From positions 1 through 14,512 of the forward strand of contig MNYV01000038.1 of assembly GCA_001873285.1 (NCBI GenBank): a stretch of DNA of 14,512 nt, in the 5' to 3' direction. Made by a program: the position numbers and the translations under genes. Under the pieces are notes generated by a model. The model did no database searches, was not told the DNA's origin, and was given only the letters and a program-made list of their open reading frames with translations. This DNA comes from Nitrospirae bacterium CG2_30_53_67 (lineage in GTDB: Bacteria > CG2-30-53-67). This document shows positions 12,149 to 14,512 of the stretch, one piece after another. The stretch's first letter is position 1. Each line of letters begins with the position of its first letter.

Positions 12149-14512
12149 ATGACGGACCCGGAGAATACCAAAAAGAAGAAGAGCTTCATCGAGGCCTATC
12201 TCGAACGGCCGCACCTCATCACCTCCATCATCCTGCTGGCCGTGGCCATGGGATTCATCGGGTTCAAGTCCATGCCTCTCAACCTCTTTCCCGACGCGAA
12301 CTACCCGGTGATCTCGGTCGTCATCCCCGAACCCGGGGCCTCGGCCGAGGACGTGGAAGACAAGGTGACCCGGACCGTGGAGAAGGAACTGGCCACCGTG
12401 GACCTGGTCCGCAAGGTGCGTTCGGTGAGCCAGGATGAGATCGCAGCGGTGAGTGTGGAATTCCAATACGAGAAGGGCCTGGACGCCGCGGCCACGGACG
12501 TGGCCAATGTCCTTCAGCGTATCGCCTCCAGGCTTCCGCAGGACATCCTCCCCCCGGAGATCTTTCGGGTAAGCGACGCGACCTCGCCGGTCTTCACCCT
12601 GGCCCTGAGCCCCCGTCCGGGCAGCCATCTCGACCTTTCGAAGGTGCGGCAATTGGCCGACAACGAGATCCGAGAGGACTTCCTCCGGATTCCGGATGTG
12701 GCCAACGTCGAGATCTTCGGCGGCTACTTCCCGGAGGTTACGGTGGAGATCGATCCGAGGAGACTCCATGCCCACGGTCTCTCTCTCGAGGAGGTGCTTC
12801 TATCCATCCGCGCCCAGAATCTGAACATCCCCAACGGGCTCATCATCCGGAGGGGGAGCCAGTTCCTGGTCAAGACCGAGGGGGAGCGGCTCCGCAAGGC
12901 CGAGCTCGAAGAGATCGTGGTCGGTCATGAGGCCGGGGGCGAGGTCCACCTGCGGGACGTGGCCGCGGTCTTGACCTCCTACCAGGAACGGCAGTCCCTC
13001 TACCGAGGGAACGGGAGATCTGCGATCGGTCTGAACATCATGCGGCCGGAGAAGGGTCATGTCACCACCACCATCGCCGCGGTGGAGAACGCCCTGCCCG
13101 AGATTCAGGCAAAATATCCGGAACTCTCCATGGAAACGGCCGACACCCAGCGGACCATCATCCGTACCAGCGTGTCGAACATGGTCGACGCCCTGCGGGA
13201 TGCCGTCATCATGACCCTGGCCGTGATCTTCCTGATCCTCGCCAGCACCCGGATCTCGATCCTCGCGGCCATCTCCATCCCCTTTACCTATTTTCTCACC
13301 TTTGCGGCCATGTATCTCTTCGGCTACGAGCTGAACATCGTCACCCTGACCGCAGTGATCGTGGCCGTGGGACTCCTCCTGGATGATGCCATTGTGGTGA
13401 TCGAGAATATCGAGCGGCACTTCCACCAGTTGGGAAAGCCGATCTACAAGGCCGTGGTGGACGGCCTCAACGAAATCCTCCTGGCCGACTGGGCCGGCAC
13501 CTTTACCACGGTGATCGTGCTGGTGCCGATCATGTTCAGCGGCGGCTACGTCCAGAAGATCCTGAGGCAGTTCACGGTGGTCCTCTCCCTCGCCCTCCTT
13601 TCCAGCTACATCGTCTCGGTGACGGTGATCCCCCTTCTGGCCCCTTACCTGGTGCGGGCCTCATCCGAGAAGACCCGGCTGGAACGGGTCACGGCGCTCT
13701 TCGGACGTTTCGTGGTGGACCCGATCCGGAATTTTTTCGCCGGCCTGATCCATACGGCCCTGCGGCACAAAATCCTCTTTATCCTCCCCATCATCGTCCT
13801 CTTCGTGGTCAGCATGAAGCAGATACCCCTTGCCGGACGGGACCTGATGCCGCCCATGGACACGGGGATCATCAAGATCGCCTTTGAGACTGAATCCGAC
13901 GCCTCCCTGCCCGCGACCGAGGCGGCCGCGGAAAAGATCGAGGCCATTCTGAAAAAGATGCCGGGGATGGAGAATATCTCCACGACCGTGGGATCCGAGA
14001 TCGGCGTCATCAGCTTCGGTACCGGACGGATCCCGCAGCAGGGGCTCATGACCGTGCACTTCGTGGATCGCTTTCACCGGGACAAGACCATCTGGCAGTT
14101 GGAGGAGGATATCCGTAAACAGGCCGCCGGAATCCCCGGACTCAAGTCCCTGGACGTCTATGATTTCGGGGCCACGCCCCTCTCCTCGATCAGCGCGCCC
14201 GTGGACGTGATGATCTCCGGCCCCGATCCCAAGGTGCTGGACGCCCTGGCCGATCAGGCGGCGGAGAGGCTCCGGAAGGTTCGGGGCCTGACCACGGTGA
14301 CGCGCTCCTGGACCCTGGACAAGCGGCAACTCCTCCTGACCATCAACGTGGAAAAATCGAGCCGGTACGGCGTAGGTCCCCTGGAGATCAGCCGCCAGCT
14401 CACAGAGGCCCTCAAAGGCGGTCCGGCCTCGGTCCTGCGGGTCCCGGGTGAGGACGGCTACCTGATCCGGGTCCGTTATCCTGAAGGGGCCAGGGACAGT
14501 CTTTCCGCGCTA
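12149..14512 (+). CDS. RND efflux pump, inner-membrane subunit (partial, runs off the window)
   Basis: The first 788 codons (no stop, cut by the window end) of a proton-driven RND transporter, normally about 1,030-1,050 residues. TM1 is at about 23-40, the porter loop begins with MPLNLFPDANYPVISVVIPEPG, TM2 follows ADTQRTIIRTSVSNMV, and TM4 carries GLLLDDAIVVIENIERH with Asp412-Asp413. A pair of adjacent aspartates with AIVVIEN is the hydrophobe/amphiphile (HAE) signature; metal-cation pumps of the CusA/CzcA class have a VDGA- or VDAA-like sequence instead. The second half has FEGR-type DLMPPMDTGIIKIAFE and the second porter loop. The start has AAGG (12138-12141) 7 bases upstream. The pump is in the same operon as the adaptor, with 291 bases between. 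The drug-type signature next to a metal-type regulator is unusual; see findings. Confidence 0.92.
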   Translation, partial: MTDPENTKKKKSFIEAYLERPHLITSIILLAVAMGFIGFKSMPLNLFPDANYPVISVVIPEPGASAEDVEDKVTRTVEKELATVDLVRKVRSVSQDEIAAVSVEFQYEKGLDAAATDVANVLQRIASRLPQDILPPEIFRVSDATSPVFTLALSPRPGSHLDLSKVRQLADNEIREDFLRIPDVANVEIFGGYFPEVTVEIDPRRLHAHGLSLEEVLLSIRAQNLNIPNGLIIRRGSQFLVKTEGERLRKAELEEIVVGHEAGGEVHLRDVAAVLTSYQERQSLYRGNGRSAIGLNIMRPEKGHVTTTIAAVENALPEIQAKYPELSMETADTQRTIIRTSVSNMVDALRDAVIMTLAVIFLILASTRISILAAISIPFTYFLTFAAMYLFGYELNIVTLTAVIVAVGLLLDDAIVVIENIERHFHQLGKPIYKAVVDGLNEILLADWAGTFTTVIVLVPIMFSGGYVQKILRQFTVVLSLALLSSYIVSVTVIPLLAPYLVRASSEKTRLERVTALFGRFVVDPIRNFFAGLIHTALRHKILFILPIIVLFVVSMKQIPLAGRDLMPPMDTGIIKIAFETESDASLPATEAAAEKIEAILKKMPGMENISTTVGSEIGVISFGTGRIPQQGLMTVHFVDRFHRDKTIWQLEEDIRKQAAGIPGLKSLDVYDFGATPLSSISAPVDVMISGPDPKVLDALADQAAERLRKVRGLTTVTRSWTLDKRQLLLTINVEKSSRYGVGPLEISRQLTEALKGGPASVLRVPGEDGYLIRVRYPEGARDSLSAL

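Overview
This window reads as an arsenic and metal resistance island. Every credible gene lies on the + strand. The DNA is visibly GC-rich except at promoters and between genes. The gene families (thioredoxin-coupled ArsC, Acr3, an ArsP-like permease with an Fe-S partner, ArsEFG) and the dispersed palindromic intergenic repeats suggest a Gram-negative, possibly anaerobic lineage such as Desulfobacterota or Nitrospirota. The envelope-spanning efflux system shows an outer membrane; the exact lineage is a guess.

Module 1 (59-2193) is inorganic arsenic resistance: an operator/promoter, arsR, a thioredoxin-type arsenate reductase (arsC), the arsenite permease acr3, and a 55-codon cysteine-rich peptide gene with a strong ribosome binding site. 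After a short gap with repeats, module 2 (2384-6450) holds a P1B-type heavy-metal ATPase, an ArsP-like permease and a protein that ends in a four-cysteine Fe-S domain.

After a second repeat-rich gap, module 3 (6642-8110) is arsE-arsF-arsG: a small cytoplasmic CPNC redoxin, a membrane-anchored CPTC thioredoxin-like protein, and a CcdA-like membrane protein. These match the arsEFG system described for reduction of nitrophenyl arsenicals and export of aminophenyl arsenicals. A truncated CDF zinc-transporter gene follows (8139-8627), then 382 bases without a recognisable gene.

Module 4 (8952-14512, running off the window) starts with a second ArsR/SmtB regulator behind a consensus -35 and a clear dyad operator. 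It continues with an outer-membrane factor, a periplasmic adaptor, a gap packed with hairpins, and the first 788 codons of an RND pump. The TM4 signature of the pump is of the drug/amphiphile type and not the metal-cation type.

Together the genes could reduce arsenate, export arsenite across the inner membrane, handle organic arsenicals (ArsP, ArsEFG), and move substrates across the outer membrane (RND). The least understood parts are the cysteine-rich peptide, the Fe-S protein beside the permease, and whether ArsE-ArsG-ArsF is a transmembrane thiol relay.
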